Shown: positions 37,885 through 47,605, counted from the first letter of the stretch. The stretch: 64,000 nt of DNA from Ditibartonella apis (GCF_001952075.1 NZ_LXYU01000003.1:186001-250000); one strand, 5' to 3'. Notes: generated by a model from the sequence alone, not told the origin. Translations and numbers: made by a program.

Positions 37885-38700
37885 TCAATTCAGTTTGTCA
37901 AAGTCGGCAAAATGTTCAAGTGCCAATCCTGTTGCTGTAGCAACGTTCAGGCTGTCGAAATCATATGCAATGGGAATGCGTAAGGTCTCGGTATCTTTAA
38001 GCACGAATTCAGGAAGGCCTTCACCTTCTGTTCCGAAAACGAGAGCAGTTCTTTTTGCCACTTCCGCATCTTTCAAATAGTTCGGTGCTGATGGCGAAAG
38101 CGAGTAGATCCGGAAATCGGCTTTTTCGAGCGCATCCAGAATATGCTTGATATCCTCACCTTGAGTATAGGGCACTTTCAGTGCCGCCCCCACCGACACG
38201 CGAATGGCTTTGCGATAAAGCGGATCACAACTTGTTTTATCAATGATAATACCGTCGGCCGCAAAAGCCGCAGCATTGCGGAAGATCGAGCCCATATTAT
38301 CATGGTTGGAAATGCCGCATAAAACCGGAACCAATGCTTTTTCCGGTAAACTTGCCAGAAATTCATCAAGTGTCGGGGTGCTTATCCGTTCTCCGATGCC
38401 AAGAATTCCGCGGTGCACATTGAAGCCTGCAATATCGTCCATAATCTTTTGCGGTACACAATAGATCGGGCAGGTGGGCTTTGTTGCTTCCAATACCGGC
38501 ATTAACCCCAAAAGCTTGGCTGCGGCAACAAGCAGTGATTGAGCCTGAAAACGGTCCGAACGCAAAAGCACCGAAAGCACAACCTTGCCTTCGGCGATAA
38601 AATGATGTTCGCGGCCGACCAGATCCCGTTCGCGAATATCCCGATAAGGGAGCAGCCGCGGGTCATCAACATCGCTGATTGTCGTAATATCCAAACTCAT
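37885..38700 (-). CDS. SpoU/TrmH-family RNA 2'-O-methyltransferase
   Basis: 271 residues from the ATG at 38700, chosen over a GTG at 38709 that overlaps the aggtg ribosome binding site. The three SpoU motifs are present: I-S-N-H-D-N-M-G-S-I-F-R-N-A-A-A, V-F-G-T-E-G-E-G-L-P, and I-P-I-A-Y-D-F-D-S-L-N-V-A-T-A-T-G, which form the SAM-binding knot. An N-terminal substrate-binding domain precedes them. It methylates ribose in tRNA or rRNA. The exact site is not deducible. It lies 12 bases downstream of the choline ABC ATPase gene on the same strand and may be in that operon. Confidence 0.85.
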   Translation of the reverse strand: MSLDITTISDVDDPRLLPYRDIRERDLVGREHHFIAEGKVVLSVLLRSDRFQAQSLLVAAAKLLGLMPVLEATKPTCPIYCVPQKIMDDIAGFNVHRGILGIGERISTPTLDEFLASLPEKALVPVLCGISNHDNMGSIFRNAAAFAADGIIIDKTSCDPLYRKAIRVSVGAALKVPYTQGEDIKHILDALEKADFRIYSLSPSAPNYLKDAEVAKRTALVFGTEGEGLPEFVLKDTETLRIPIAYDFDSLNVATATGLALEHFADFDKLN

Positions 38701-38712
38701 AAAACACACCTA

Positions 38713-39753
38713 TCACCGTTTCTGGTGTTCTGCCAGATGGTGGATAATGTCTTCCCCGGTTATCACACCGATGACACGTCCGTTTTCGGCAACGCCTATG
38801 GCGCCGTTTTTGCGGTCGCAAGCACTGATGAGATCAGGTAAACTGGTATCAGGTTTTGCCATGGCTGCAACAGAAATATCGCTATTTTCATAATTATAGG
38901 GGCGCATAACCTGTCTTGCCGTCAAGAAGCTTAAAGGATTGATGTGGCGCACAAAGTTGGCCACATGTTCATTGGCTGGCGTGAGCACAATTTCCTGCGC
39001 TGTGCCGCATTGTAAGATTCGCCCGTCTTCCATAATAGCAATGCGGTTGCCCATTTTGATGGCTTCATCAAGGTCATGGCTCACAAATACCAAGGTTTTA
39101 TTGAGCCGCTTTTGCAGTTCCAGAAGCTCGTCCTGTAGATGGTTGCGAATAAGCGGGTCAAGGGCGGAAAACGGCTCGTCCATCAACAGCACCGGTGCAC
39201 CGGTTGCGAAAGCACGGGCAAGGCCGATTCTTTGTTGCATACCGCCGGAAAGCTCGGTCACCATGCGGTTTGCCCATTCATTCAGTCCGACAAGATCAAG
39301 CTGTTCGGCAATAATGGCCTGACGTTGCTTCTTTGGTACTCCCGCCACTTCGAGGCCAAAACCGATATTATCGGCAACTGTACGCCAAGGAAAGAGGCCA
39401 AATTGCTGGAACACCATGGAAACAAGGCGGGTGCGCACATAACGCAATTCTTCGCTGGAAGCGGTGGTAACGTTGATTTCGTTTCCGACATCACCAACAT
39501 AAATATTGCCTTCAACCGGCTTTATCAAACGGTTGATGGTGCGCAGCAAAGTCGATTTTCCCGAACCGGACAATCCCATTAAAACCAGCGTTTCACCCTC
39601 GGCAATGTCGAGTGAACATTCATGGACACCAAGCACCGTATTGGTTAAATCCTTGATTTCTGCCCGTGATGCCCCCTGAGCAGCAAGCTCAAGCGCCTGC
39701 TTGCGCCGATTGCCAAAAACCACACTCACATGATCGATAATCACTCTGGCCAT
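38713..39753 (-). CDS. choV: Choline/betaine ABC transporter ATP-binding protein (ChoV/ProV type)
   Basis: 346 residues. Walker A G60-L-S-G-S-G-K-S-T, Q-loop, signature L-S-G-G-M-Q-Q-R at 168-175, Walker B L-L-M-D-E-P-F-S-A-L-D at 189-199, and the V-F-V-S-H-D-L-D-E-A switch. The C-terminal 60 residues form a partial CBS-like regulatory domain (G-A-I-G-V-A-E-N-G-R-V-I-G-V-I). It belongs to the ProV/OpuAA/ChoV family of quaternary-amine importers. Its start overlaps the stop of the fused binding protein-permease (TAATG). Choline is inferred as substrate from the partner's binding pocket. Confidence 0.88.
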   Translation of the reverse strand: MARVIIDHVSVVFGNRRKQALELAAQGASRAEIKDLTNTVLGVHECSLDIAEGETLVLMGLSGSGKSTLLRTINRLIKPVEGNIYVGDVGNEINVTTASSEELRYVRTRLVSMVFQQFGLFPWRTVADNIGFGLEVAGVPKKQRQAIIAEQLDLVGLNEWANRMVTELSGGMQQRIGLARAFATGAPVLLMDEPFSALDPLIRNHLQDELLELQKRLNKTLVFVSHDLDEAIKMGNRIAIMEDGRILQCGTAQEIVLTPANEHVANFVRHINPLSFLTARQVMRPYNYENSDISVAAMAKPDTSLPDLISACDRKNGAIGVAENGRVIGVITGEDIIHHLAEHQKR

Positions 39754-41552
39754 TAGCGTGCCTTTCCCGGACGGAACAGGCGGTCAAGGACAATGGCCAC
39801 CACCACAATGACGCAGCCCGCTTCAAAGCCCATGGCAGCATCATGTTGTTGGAGCGCACGGTAAACTTTTACGCCAAGTCCGTTGCCGCCAACAGTTGCT
39901 GCAATAACCACCATGGAAAGCGATAGCATAATGGTTTGTGTCATGCCCGCACGTATTTCCGGCATAGCGTGGGGAAATTCGATTTTCCACAATATCTGCC
40001 GCCGGTTGGAGCCGAATGCCTTGCCTGCCTCGATCAGCGCTTTCGGCGTCGAAACGATACCCTGTTGGGTTAATCTTATAGGGGCGGGAAGCACAAAGAT
40101 AATCGTTGCAATCAACCCCGGTACCATGCCGATACGGAAGAAAATGATCGCCGGTATCAGATAGACAAAGGTCGGCAATGTTTGCATGAGGTCGAGAATC
40201 GGCTCGATTACACGATAGATTTTTGGTCGGTGGGCACAGGCAATGCCAACGGGAACACCTATTCCCATGCAAAGAATGCACGACCAGAACAACAAGGTTA
40301 TTGTTTCCATCGTATCAATCCAATAACCCTGATTGATGACGAAAAGAAAGCCTAGTGCTGTGAGCACCACGACGCGCCAGTTTCTCTGGATGGCAAAAGC
40401 AAGAACGCATAAAAAACCGATGAGCAACAAAGGATTTGGCCATAGTAACAGCGCCAGTGTTCCTTTAAGAAGGCTATCCAGCCCCAAACGGACAGCCGTA
40501 AAAAAGAGCCCGCCATGCTCTTTCAAAAATTCGACGATTGTATTTGCGCCTTTTCCGATAGGAATTTTATAGGAAAAACCCGTGTTCTCGTTTTGTAGTT
40601 TTAATGCATTGTCGACAGCTTCGCCTGCATTGCCTCCGTTAAAAGCGGTAACACCCGAAAGCCAGGTTGCAACTTTCTCCCTATTGGCTGAAAGCCATGA
40701 ACGGGCAGCGTGTTCAGGATCTTCACCACGGTCAAGAACATTATCCATCAACCGGTTTTCCATGTCGACATCGAAAGCAAGATTGCCAAGAAAGCGCGTT
40801 ACATTCGGGCATTCCCGACTGTAATTGCGGCGGATATTGGTGCCAACTTTGGCATTGCCGAAATTTTTCCCGAAATATTTGTCACCACCGGAAAGATAGG
40901 CCATTTTGAAGCGCAAATTCATCGGGTGCGGTTCCCAGCCCAAAAATACGATTGGCCGGTTTTCGTGAATACGCGCCTCTACTTCGGCAAGCATAGCCTG
41001 TTCGGAGGTTTCGACAATGTGGAAATCTTTAAGCCCTAAATCTTTGTCATCAAGGAGCGACAGGATAAGCCTGTTACCATCATTTCCGGGTTCAACACCA
41101 TAAATGGCGTAACCAAGCTCGGGCCCGAACTTCTTGATATCCTCAAAAGTTTTCAAGCCTTTCTCATAGGCAAATTGTGGCACAGCCAAGGTATATTTGG
41201 CGCCTTCAAGATTATAGCCTAAAAGTTCGACACTGCCGTCATCCCGATAGGGGGTAAAATCCGGTGTCATGGAAGGATTCCAATAGCCGAGAAAAACGTC
41301 GATATCGCCATTGGAAAGCGAGGCATAGGTAACCGGAACCGATAAAATGCGCGTTTCTGTTTCATAACCCAACGCTTCAAGAAGCGTGGTTGCTATGGCT
41401 GTTGTAATGGAAATGTCGGTCCATCCGGTATCGGCAAAACGGACCGTTTTACAAGCTTGCGGTTCTGCTGCATGCGAAGGAGCAATTCCTGCCTCTATTG
41501 TGAGAAACAGGCTTAAGAAAAAAATCGCTATGTTTTTTAAAATGCCTGACAA
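39753..41552 (-). CDS. Fused choline-binding protein and ABC permease (ChoX-ChoW fusion)
   Basis: 599 residues in one frame. Residues 1-29 are a signal or anchor (hydrophobic 8-22, A-H-A-A). About 30-310 is a quaternary-amine binding protein with W44-x-D46, W91, Y120 and W206, the spacing of the aromatic box and aspartate known from Sinorhizobium ChoX. About 345-599 is a permease with six or so helices and the EAA loop E508-A-G-K-A-F-G. The usual OpuABC-type fusion puts the binding domain after the permease, whereas here it is in front. A signal-anchored binding domain would face the periplasm ahead of the first permease helix. No separate choX or choW is nearby. Confidence 0.88.
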   Translation of the reverse strand: MSGILKNIAIFFLSLFLTIEAGIAPSHAAEPQACKTVRFADTGWTDISITTAIATTLLEALGYETETRILSVPVTYASLSNGDIDVFLGYWNPSMTPDFTPYRDDGSVELLGYNLEGAKYTLAVPQFAYEKGLKTFEDIKKFGPELGYAIYGVEPGNDGNRLILSLLDDKDLGLKDFHIVETSEQAMLAEVEARIHENRPIVFLGWEPHPMNLRFKMAYLSGGDKYFGKNFGNAKVGTNIRRNYSRECPNVTRFLGNLAFDVDMENRLMDNVLDRGEDPEHAARSWLSANREKVATWLSGVTAFNGGNAGEAVDNALKLQNENTGFSYKIPIGKGANTIVEFLKEHGGLFFTAVRLGLDSLLKGTLALLLWPNPLLLIGFLCVLAFAIQRNWRVVVLTALGFLFVINQGYWIDTMETITLLFWSCILCMGIGVPVGIACAHRPKIYRVIEPILDLMQTLPTFVYLIPAIIFFRIGMVPGLIATIIFVLPAPIRLTQQGIVSTPKALIEAGKAFGSNRRQILWKIEFPHAMPEIRAGMTQTIMLSLSMVVIAATVGGNGLGVKVYRALQQHDAAMGFEAGCVIVVVAIVLDRLFRPGKAR

Positions 41553-41666
41553 AGTTTCGGGCTACTCCATGATTACACATCATCCAGCTTAAGGACGGGG
41601 TTAGACTATTTCAACAAAGAATGAAATAAGGTTCACAAGAAAAGCCTTGTATAATGGAATCCTGCC

Positions 41667-42671
41667 ATGCAACTTCCTGCTCAATTAAAAAGTGCGCTCG
41701 ACGAAATTTTTCAAACGACAAATACGGCCGACCTCGAAAAAGCTTCAAGCCGTCTTACCAAACGTTACCGCGATGAAGTGCGCGACGGGAAAATGCATAT
41801 TGGTAACAAAAATGCGGCTCTCGGTTATGTTGCTGCGCGTTTTCCGGCAACTTATGCCGCCGTGTTTTCAGCACTCCAACAAGTTCGGGATATTGTTCCA
41901 TCCTTTTCACCATCAAGCCAGCTTGATGTCGGTGCCGGTCCGGGAACAGCAGTTTTTGCGGCTACAAGACTTTTTCCTGCACTTGAAAATGCAACGCTCA
42001 TTGAACAAAGCAATGATATTATCGCTATCGGTAAAAAACTGTTTTCAGCGACCCTTGCCCATGACGATAGCAACCCGTCCGAGAAAAAACAGGTGACAAC
42101 AGATTGGCAGAATATGGATATTTCTTCTGCTTATTTTGAAGATTTCGGCAAAGCGGATCTTGTCACAGCAAGTTACGTGCTGGATGAACTTTCTGAAAAA
42201 ATACAGGACCGCCTTGTTGATGGCCTATGGAACAAGACCGGAGACATACTTTTCCTCGTTGAACCGGGTACGCCTGCCGGTTTTCAAAGATTGATCCGCC
42301 AACGTGACAGGCTAATTGAAAAAGGCGCCCATATTGTTGCACCTTGCCCGCATGAATTGGCTTGTCCGGTCGTGCCTCCTGACTGGTGCCATTTTTCGGT
42401 AAGAGTCGAACGCTCGCGCACCCACCGGCTTGCCAAACAGGCGATTGTTCCGTTTGAAGACGAAAAATTCTGTTATCTTGCTTGCGCTCATGAAAAGCCA
42501 GATGTGCAATATTGTCGCATCCTTTCGCGTCCGCTACGCTCGAGCGGCAAAATAAGCTGCTACCTTTGCACCCCTGCGGGGCAAAAGGAAGCCGTCACTT
42601 CCACGCGCAAAGACAAAAAAAATTATTCTGTGATGCGGCGTTCGGATTGGGGCGACAGCCTAAAAATCTAA
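41667..42671 (+). CDS. Rsm22-family class I methyltransferase
   Basis: 334 residues. SAM-binding motif I is L-D-V-G-A-G-P-G-T-A, motif post-I E-Q-S, and the later V-T-A-S-Y-V-L-D-E-L. The C-terminal half has cysteines in C-P-H-E-L-A-C-P and D-W-C-H-F-S-V-R-V-E-R-S-R, then F-E-D-E-K-F-C-Y-L, all hallmarks of the Rsm22 family, members of which bind a metal or Fe-S cofactor and act on the small ribosomal subunit of mitochondria and alphaproteobacteria. The precise reaction in bacteria is uncertain. It is divergent from the choline transporter across 114 bases. Confidence 0.85.
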   Translation: MQLPAQLKSALDEIFQTTNTADLEKASSRLTKRYRDEVRDGKMHIGNKNAALGYVAARFPATYAAVFSALQQVRDIVPSFSPSSQLDVGAGPGTAVFAATRLFPALENATLIEQSNDIIAIGKKLFSATLAHDDSNPSEKKQVTTDWQNMDISSAYFEDFGKADLVTASYVLDELSEKIQDRLVDGLWNKTGDILFLVEPGTPAGFQRLIRQRDRLIEKGAHIVAPCPHELACPVVPPDWCHFSVRVERSRTHRLAKQAIVPFEDEKFCYLACAHEKPDVQYCRILSRPLRSSGKISCYLCTPAGQKEAVTSTRKDKKNYSVMRRSDWGDSLKI

Positions 42672-42693
42672 AACCTAAGGTTGTAGAATTTTG

Positions 42694-42721
42694 TTGACTA
42701 TTATAAACCCTCACCTATATT
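42694..42721 (+). promoter_or_regulatory. Sigma-70-like promoter of the candidate sRNA
   Basis: -35 TTGACT (42694-42699), 16-base spacer, -10 TATATT (42716-42721). This is the best promoter match noticed in the window. Transcription would start near 42728. Confidence 0.6.
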
Positions 42722-42727
42722 CGTGGT

Positions 42728-42860
42728 TGCCGCACAACAGAACTTCGGTTCTTGCAGTGCAGGCGACAGGTGTCTAGGTCCCCCGCTATTTCCTACACCT
42801 GTGCCCCCTTTCTTAAGAGGGGGAGAAAAGTCCGGGTTCCCAATGCCCGGACTTTTCTTT
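42728..42860 (+). ncRNA. Candidate structured small RNA
   Basis: About 133 bases between a strong promoter and a Rho-independent terminator, with no ORF. Four hairpins can be drawn: agaac-TTCG-gttct (UUCG tetraloop, near 42739); ACAGGTGT / ACACCTGT with a 21-base loop holding CCCCC (near 42765-42802); CCCCCT / AGGGGG (about 42804-42823); and the terminator stem AAAAGTCCGGG / CCCGGACTTTT (42826-42856). The C-rich exposed loops could pair with Shine-Dalgarno sequences. It does not match tmRNA, 6S, SRP or RNase P RNA as far as I can judge. It could instead be only the 3' end of the upstream gene's transcript. Confidence 0.55.
42826..42860 (+). terminator. Rho-independent terminator of rsm22 / sRNA
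   Basis: The perfect 11-base stem aaaagtccggg / cccggactttt is followed by ctttatcttt. The A and T flanks make it likely to work in both directions. Confidence 0.9.
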
Positions 42861-43390
42861 ATCTTTCAATATTTTAAACAATTTGATCTATTGTTCTGAT
42901 ATCGAGTATATCCAAGTTTTGAAAACTTCAGAATTTACGCTTTTCAAGTGTTTTAGTGGAATCATAAAAACGAATCGAATTTTTATAGTCTTGATAAATC
43001 CATAAAAATTTCAAGATTGGATGCTCAGCTCAATAAAAGTCGTCGTTAAACATTAAAATTTTTTTTAAGAATTATTTTTACCAAAAAATCGAAGTAAGAA
43101 TTTTTATTTACTAAAACTCTATTTGAATATAATAAGGGGCATAAAACAACGAGGGTAGTTCGGAAAGTGGTGTTTGATGTGTTTGTCGGGTAAGTCAAGG
43201 ACGTATCAAAGCAAGTCGTCGGGTTATGCGGTTTTGGAAAAAACAGTCCGGTTTTTCGTTTCATTTATGACAAATAGGTTGGAGCACCACGAAAATTGCC
43301 ATGCCCGTTTCGGTTGCAGAAAAGAATAAGCGTTTTTCATCATAATGTTTTCTGTTGCCTTGATATGACGGACAGGTTAAAAGAATTCTT
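42861..43390. other. AT-rich upstream region of the trp leader
   Basis: About 530 bases without a supported gene. The trpL promoter must lie near its right end, but no clear -35/-10 pair could be fixed. Confidence 0.4.
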
Positions 43391-43438
43391 ATGAACAATA
43401 AACGCACATTCATGATCTGGTGGTGGGGTTGCTTCTAG
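43391..43438 (+). CDS. trpL: trp leader peptide (TrpL)
   Basis: A 15-residue [18 protein letters not shown], with three consecutive Trp codons, 115 bases before the trpE(G) start. Ribosome stalling at W-W-W when Trp-tRNA is scarce would allow the antiterminator to form. Rhizobial trpL peptides of the same kind (W-W-W near the C-terminus) are known, and in Sinorhizobium the attenuated transcript also acts as a trans-acting RNA. Confidence 0.9.
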   Translation: MNNKRTFMIWWWGCF

Positions 43439-43507
43439 CGGCCCTGATTGCTTGTGCGTAAAATTCAAGACGAGGTCGCGACGGAAAAACCGGGCGGCCT
43501 TTTTTAT
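43438..43507 (+). promoter_or_regulatory. trp transcription attenuator
   Basis: GCGGCC (43438-43443) and a second GCGGCC (43494-43499) compete for GGTCGC (43474-43479). The first pairing is the antiterminator. The second, extended by agg/cct and cgg/ccg around an A5 loop and followed by a T-run (43500-43505), is the terminator. The first element overlaps the leader stop codon, so ribosome position decides the fold. Confidence 0.85.
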
Positions 43508-43553
43508 ATACTCCGTTCCGGTGGTGACCTTAAAAACAGAGCGGAGTTTAAAA

Positions 43554-45734
43554 ATGGATAAAAACATGGTTGGTGGAAAAACTTTTGAATATCTCACGAA
43601 AGGGGACATAAAGGTTCGCCGTTCGTGCAAGGATATTGCCTATGAGGGTGCAATCGACAAAATGGTTGAAGCACTTGATAGCCGCCGCGGGGCCATTTTT
43701 TCTTCAAACTATGAATATCCGGGGCGCTATACGCGGTGGGATTCGGGCATTATCGACCCACCAATTGCTATTACGTCGCGCGGGCGGGTTATGAAAATCG
43801 AGGCGCTGAACGAGCGCGGCAAAGTCATTCTTGATATGATCGAGCCGCGCCTCGAGATTCTTGACGCGGTGGAAGCAACCGAACGCACTGGCAACAAATT
43901 GACACTTACGGTCAAAAAATCGGGGCGCGTCTTCAACGAGGAAGAACGTTCCCGTATGCCGTCGGTTTTTTCTCTTTTGCGGGCAATTTGCGATATTTTT
44001 CATTCAACGGAAGATCAGAGCCTCGGGCTTTACGGAGCCTTCGGTTATGACCTTGCGTTCCAGTTCGAACCCATCGAATTTAAAATCAAACGGCCTGAAG
44101 ATCAGCGCGATCTGGTGCTTTACCTGCCTGATTCCATTCTCATTGTTGACCATTATTCGGCGCGCGCATGGATAGAGAATTACGATTTTTCTTTTTCCGA
44201 TATGTCGACTGCAGGTTTAAGCCGCAAAACTGTTGAACAACCATTCAAAGCGGCAAACACCATTCCGCAAAAAGGCGATCACAAAAAGGGCGAATATGCC
44301 GCTTTGGTCAGAGAAGCCAAGGAAAGTTTCAAGCGCGGCGATCTTTTTGAAGTGGTACCGGGGCAGACATTTTACGAGCCATGTCCGGCAAGTCCTTCGG
44401 CAATCAGCAAAAGGCTGAAACTCACCAATCCTTCGCCCTATTCGTTTTTTATCAATCTGGGGCAGGAAGAATATCTCGTCGGTGCTTCGCCTGAAATGTA
44501 TGTTCGCGTGACCGGAAGGCGGGTTGAAACCTGCCCGATTTCCGGAACAATCAAACGCGGGCAGGATGCCATTGCCGATTCCGAGCAAATTTTGACATTG
44601 CTCAATTCCAAAAAGGATGAATCGGAATTGACTATGTGCTCGGATGTTGACCGCAATGATAAAAGCCGGGTCTGTGAACCGGGCTCGGTCAGGGTCATCG
44701 GGCGTCGGCAAATTGAAATGTATTCGCGCCTTATTCACACGGTTGATCATATTGAGGGACGCTTGCGGAATGGCCTTGATGCATTCGATGCTTTTCTGTC
44801 GCATGCATGGGCAGTGACTGTGACCGGTGCACCGAAATTGTGGGCAATGCGTTTTATCGAAAATCATGAAAAAAGTGCGCGCGCATGGTATGCCGGCGCT
44901 ATCGGTATGATCTTCTTTAATGGCGACATGAATACGGGGCTAACACTTCGCACTGTGCGCATCAAGGATGGCGTGGCATCGGTAAGAGCAGGCGCAACTT
45001 TACTTTACGATTCCAATCCGGAAGACGAAGAAAAAGAGACAGAATTGAAAGCGTCTGCCATGATTGCTGCTATTCGTGACAGCGCCAAACCGTTACCGAA
45101 AGCCGTAAGGCAGGAAAAAGAAAAGCCAGGTACTGGTGTCAATATTCTGCTTGTCGACCATGAGGATTCATTTGTGCATACGCTTGCCAATTATTTCCGC
45201 GAGACAGGCGCGAAAGTGACAACGGTGAGAAGCCCTGTCGATGACAAAGTGTTTGAAACGGTCAATCCCGATCTCGTTGTTTTGTCACCGGGACCGGGAA
45301 CGCCAAAAGATTTCCACTGCGAAGACACAATCAATAAAGCAAGGGCGCGTAAAATTCCGATTTTCGGAGTTTGTCTGGGACTGCAAGCTTTGACAGAAGC
45401 GTTCGGTGGAAGCCTTCGTGTTCTTGATAAACCGATGCATGGCAAACCCTCGCGCATCCATATCATTGGCAAAAGCTTGTTGTTCAAGGATATGCCAAAA
45501 GAAATAACGGTTGGACGCTATCATTCGATTTTTGCCGACCCGAGCCGTTTGCCTGCCGAATTCGATGTGACAGCAGAAACCGCTGATGGTGTTATTATGG
45601 CAATCGAACACAAAAGCCTGCCGATTGCGGCTGTCCAGTTCCATCCTGAATCAATCATGAGTCTTGGTGGCAATGTCGGTATGGCAATCATTGAAAATGT
45701 CGTTTCAAAATTGGTCAGGAAAGCATGGCGATGA
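43554..45734 (+). CDS. trpE: Fused anthranilate synthase TrpE(G)
   Basis: 726 residues: the TrpE chorismate-using component (about 1-525, with [10 protein letters not shown] and [11 protein letters not shown]) joined by a short linker to a TrpG glutamine amidotransferase (about 540-726) with nucleophile C607 in F-G-V-C-L-G-L-Q and H697/E699 in Q-F-H-P-E-S. It makes anthranilate from chorismate and glutamine. The fusion is typical of rhizobia and Brucella. The start is the ATG at 43554 behind gcggag. Upstream in-frame starts would lie inside the attenuator. The 3' end overlaps the next gene by ten bases. Confidence 0.96.
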   Translation: MDKNMVGGKTFEYLTKGDIKVRRSCKDIAYEGAIDKMVEALDSRRGAIFSSNYEYPGRYTRWDSGIIDPPIAITSRGRVMKIEALNERGKVILDMIEPRLEILDAVEATERTGNKLTLTVKKSGRVFNEEERSRMPSVFSLLRAICDIFHSTEDQSLGLYGAFGYDLAFQFEPIEFKIKRPEDQRDLVLYLPDSILIVDHYSARAWIENYDFSFSDMSTAGLSRKTVEQPFKAANTIPQKGDHKKGEYAALVREAKESFKRGDLFEVVPGQTFYEPCPASPSAISKRLKLTNPSPYSFFINLGQEEYLVGASPEMYVRVTGRRVETCPISGTIKRGQDAIADSEQILTLLNSKKDESELTMCSDVDRNDKSRVCEPGSVRVIGRRQIEMYSRLIHTVDHIEGRLRNGLDAFDAFLSHAWAVTVTGAPKLWAMRFIENHEKSARAWYAGAIGMIFFNGDMNTGLTLRTVRIKDGVASVRAGATLLYDSNPEDEEKETELKASAMIAAIRDSAKPLPKAVRQEKEKPGTGVNILLVDHEDSFVHTLANYFRETGAKVTTVRSPVDDKVFETVNPDLVVLSPGPGTPKDFHCEDTINKARARKIPIFGVCLGLQALTEAFGGSLRVLDKPMHGKPSRIHIIGKSLLFKDMPKEITVGRYHSIFADPSRLPAEFDVTAETADGVIMAIEHKSLPIAAVQFHPESIMSLGGNVGMAIIENVVSKLVRKAWR

Positions 45735-46642
45735 CAGATGCGGATTCAAGGCTGAAACAATTGGCAATATGGTCTATCCCTGTTGCCATTGTTGTTTTTG
45801 CACTCAAATATTTCGCGTATTATGTAACCGGTTCTGTAGCTCTCTATTCGGATGCACTGGAATCGATTGTCAATGTCATTGCGGCAATCGCCGCTTACAT
45901 CGCTATTATCATCAGCATGAAACCGGCCGATAATGATCACCCGTTCGGCCACACCAAGGCAGAATATTTTTCGGCAATTCTTGAAGGTGCGATGATTTTT
46001 GTCGCGGCCATCATGATCTTGCGTGAATCATGGCCTTTACTGACGTCCAGCCATTTGCCGGAACAACCCGGATATGGGCTGGCGATCAACCTTGCAGCGA
46101 GTGCCATCAATGCAATCTGGGCTTTTATTCTGATAAAGCAGGGTAAGATTTCGCATTCTCCGGCATTGAAAGCCGACGGTATGCATTTGATGACCGATGT
46201 TTTTACTTCTTTCGGCGTGCTTGCAGGCCTTCTTGCGGCGATTCTGACAGGGTGGGCCATTCTTGATCCGGTGCTTGCCATTATTGTGGCCTTGAATATT
46301 CTCTGGCAAGGGTGGAAAGTCATCAACAATTCGGTACAAGGGCTGATGGATGTCGGCGTCGAGCTTGAAGAGACGATGCGCATCAGAGACACTATTTCAA
46401 GCCATGCGGCCGGTGCCATCGAAGCGCATGATTTGCGCACACGTGTGGCCGGTCAGGTCACCTTTATAGAATTTCATCTGGTGGTTCCTTCCAAAATGAC
46501 GGTGGGAGATGCCCACGATATATGCAACAGAATCGAAGATGCTCTTAAAAAAGAAGTCGAAAACGCACGTATCGTTATTCACATCGAGCCGGAAGAGGAG
46601 GCAAAACTGCCAAAGGGGACGACTGCCGTTCCCATTGCATGA
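45725..46642 (+). CDS. Cation diffusion facilitator family transporter
   Basis: 305 residues. Six membrane helices in about 1-205 and a soluble C-terminal ferredoxin-like domain with H-residues (E-F-H-L-V-V-P, I-H-I-E-P). Site A motifs are Y-S-D-A-L-E-S in helix 2 and A-D-G-M-H-L-M-T-D in helix 5. The helix 2 motif departs from the D-x-x-x-D of Zn exporters like FieF, so the metal cannot be named. H-P-F-G-H-T-K-A-E is the usual loop motif. It overlaps the trpE(G) end and may share its transcript, placing a metal exporter downstream of the trp attenuator. Confidence 0.88.
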   Translation: MAMTDADSRLKQLAIWSIPVAIVVFALKYFAYYVTGSVALYSDALESIVNVIAAIAAYIAIIISMKPADNDHPFGHTKAEYFSAILEGAMIFVAAIMILRESWPLLTSSHLPEQPGYGLAINLAASAINAIWAFILIKQGKISHSPALKADGMHLMTDVFTSFGVLAGLLAAILTGWAILDPVLAIIVALNILWQGWKVINNSVQGLMDVGVELEETMRIRDTISSHAAGAIEAHDLRTRVAGQVTFIEFHLVVPSKMTVGDAHDICNRIEDALKKEVENARIVIHIEPEEEAKLPKGTTAVPIA

Positions 46643-46650
46643 GGAGCATT

Positions 46651-47226
46651 ATGTTAAAAATCAGAAATTTGAAAGAAACTGTTTTGTCCGATCATTGGAC
46701 AAAACTGACAGCCGTTTCCTATGAGCAGCAGGATGCGGATGGCACGTGGAAAACGCTAAAGCGCGAAACCTATCATAATCGTAATGGCGCTGCGGTTCTG
46801 CCCTATGACGCGGAAAGAAAAACTGTGCTTTTTGTCAAGCAGTTTCGTGCGCCTGTCTTCCTTGCAACAGGTGCCATGTATGTTCTGGAAGCCTGCGCCG
46901 GTCACATTGAAAAAGACGAGTCGGCCGATGACACCATGCTGCGCGAGGCAAAAGAGGAATTAGGCTACCAAATCCACAATCTCGAACTTGTTTTCAAAGG
47001 CTTTACAACTCCGGGGTTTTCAACCGAACAGCTTTGGCTTTACCTTGCGCGTTACCGCCCGCAGGATCACCATTTTGCTGGCGGCGGGCTTGTTCAGGAA
47101 GGCGAAAATCTCGAAATTGTCGAAATGTCCGTTGAAGAGGCAATAAAGCTTAACGACAAAGGACAGATCAACGACATGAAAACAGCTCTGCTTATAAACC
47201 TGCTGCGCCACCGCTTGAAACTTTGA
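46651..47226 (+). CDS. Nudix hydrolase (ADP-sugar/GDP-mannose pyrophosphatase type)
   Basis: 191 residues from the ATG at 46651, six bases after ggag. The ATG at 46639 overlaps the previous gene and that site. The Nudix box runs G-H-I-E-K-D-E-S-A-D, then T-M-L-R-E-A-K-E-E-L-G-Y, matching Gx5Ex7REUxEExGU. Overall layout (N-terminal L-S-D-H-W-T-K-L and K-R-E-T-Y-H-N-R-N-G-A-A-V) resembles NudK/NudF-type nucleoside diphosphate sugar pyrophosphatases. It is tightly spaced after the CDF gene, so probably the third gene of the operon. Confidence 0.88.
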   Translation: MLKIRNLKETVLSDHWTKLTAVSYEQQDADGTWKTLKRETYHNRNGAAVLPYDAERKTVLFVKQFRAPVFLATGAMYVLEACAGHIEKDESADDTMLREAKEELGYQIHNLELVFKGFTTPGFSTEQLWLYLARYRPQDHHFAGGGLVQEGENLEIVEMSVEEAIKLNDKGQINDMKTALLINLLRHRLKL

Positions 47227-47605
47227 TCGGTCACAAGGCTTTTCGAGCCTTAAAGGAAGGGGGACGAGGCTATTCAATAAGGTCAATTGCTCGTCTTTGA
47301 AGCCGCGTGGGCACAACTTTTCAATAAGAGCCGACAAAGCCTTGATTGCCACAAGCGGGATATCAAGAAAAGTGTAATCATCCGGATAAGGGTAATAAAG
47401 GTTATCAGGGCTTTGAACCAGCGTCGGCATGACTGTCGTCTAGCGCCACGCTTATGAATACGAACCTTGATTGCCAAAATCTTGCCATCCTGACAAGGGT
47501 AACGAACCTTTTAAGACAAGGGTTACCAAGGCTCTTGATGAAGAGCATGTGCGTGTTTTATAAAACGGGTTGCGCTTGAAAAAAAGCTATGTCATATTTT
47601 CGACC
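47227..47605. other. Intergenic before the leuA leader
   Basis: About 380 bases. A small hairpin (aaggct-tttcg-agcctt) follows the Nudix stop but lacks a T-run. No gene is supported. Confidence 0.4.

Noticed and set aside
43452..43553. Upstream extension of trpE(G)
   Set aside because: It would translate through the attenuator terminator. The ATG at 43554 has a proper ribosome binding site.
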